Below, piece after piece: positions 63,826 to 64,000 of a stretch of DNA of 64,000 nucleotides (positions are counted from its first letter, which is position 1; the number at the start of each line of letters is the position of its first letter). Source of the DNA: Kribbella sindirgiensis (GTDB lineage: Bacteria > Actinomycetota > Actinomycetes > Propionibacteriales > Kribbellaceae); assembly GCF_004331435.1 (NCBI RefSeq), contig NZ_SJKA01000002.1, positions 558,001-622,000 of the forward strand. Direction: 5' to 3'. The position numbers and the translations under genes were made by a program. Under the pieces are notes generated by a model, which had not been told where the DNA came from, ran no database searches, and worked only from the letters and a program-made list of their open reading frames with translations.

Positions 63826-64000
63826 CCTGGACTTCACCTGCACCGGCGCCGAGGCCGATCGGTACGCCGCGACCCCGTCGATCCGGCTGCGTCTGCGGAT
63901 CGACGAGACGACCGGTACGCCGGTGCACGCCCTCGCGCTGCGCTGCCAGATCAGGATCGAGCCGATCCGGCGCCGGTACGACGACGAGGAGGCCGAAGGA
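63818..64000 (+). CDS. DUF6084-family protein, N-terminal part (runs off window)
   Basis: The first 61 codons of a protein of the hydrogenase operon, coupled by an 8 bp overlap to the DUF5947 gene. GTG 63818 is followed by VVDLDFTCTGAEADRYAATP and SIRLRLRIDETTGTPVHALA, consistent with the DUF6084 family that accompanies group 1h hydrogenases. Function is unknown. The maturation genes (hypA-E and an intact hypF) may follow outside the window. Confidence 0.8.
   Translation, partial: MVDLDFTCTGAEADRYAATPSIRLRLRIDETTGTPVHALALRCQIRIEPIRRRYDDEEAEG

Overview
This 64 kb window is high-GC actinobacterial chromosome. GTG and TTG starts are frequent, GTGA/ATGA stop-start overlaps are dense, and there is an IdeR/DmdR-type iron box, an ECF42-type sigma factor, an rpfB-rsmA-ispE block and a group 1h [NiFe]-hydrogenase locus. 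The overall flavour suggests Nocardioidaceae (Kribbella-like), but that is an inference from gene content and codon habit, not a database result. The first and last genes run off the window.

The housekeeping backbone lies mainly on the minus strand: glmU-prs (3.0-5.5 kb), uup (28.3-30.1), ispE-rsmA-rpfB (34.0-37.0), tatD (39.3-40.2), metG-rsmI (50.0-52.4), with pmt (52.5-54.2) divergent from rsmI. From general knowledge, the pmt / rsmI / metG / tatD / rpfB / ksgA / ispE order is also found in mycobacteria. Here the block is opened at several points: an 8-9 kb galactoside-use cluster between metG and tatD, a two-gene zincin module plus a nitroreductase between tatD and rpfB, and a toxin-antitoxin pair plus a Tet(M)/OtrA-like ribosomal protection gene next to ispE.

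Accessory and regulatory blocks, left to right: a NarL-type two-component system (0-2.2 kb); an iron-siderophore binding protein plus siderophore-interacting reductase opposite an AraC regulator across an iron box (5.6-8.3); secreted and small hypothetical proteins (8.3-10.3); a DGPF protein and ECF42 sigma factor behind a matching promoter (11.3-12.9); small enzymes including a PLP enzyme, Nudix hydrolase and GNAT protein (13.4-17.1); a tRNA-Gln; a desaturase/TetR pair with a palindromic operator (19.1-20.9); a two-component system followed by a MacB/FtsX-type ABC exporter (20.9-26.1); a trans-aconitate-methyltransferase-like gene with VOC and MarR partners around twin operators (26.2-27.9); and an AraC/alpha-galactosidase/ABC importer/PhyH operon (43.8-50.0).

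The right end (55.1-64 kb) is the most distinctive region. A group 1h hydrogenase operon (hhyS, hhyL, a NifU plus Rieske-like protein, DUF5947, DUF6084) faces a divergent XRE-type regulator. On the other side of that regulator is a minus-strand run of four translationally coupled genes: a HypF cut off inside its YrdC domain, a PhyH dioxygenase, a DUF364 Rossmann protein and an MFS transporter. I regard this as the best candidate for an undescribed functional unit. In the 40.2-41.05 kb intergenic region there is a clear 516 bp non-autonomous mobile element with GGCTCT-type inverted repeats and an 8 bp target duplication, consistent with an ISL3-family MITE.
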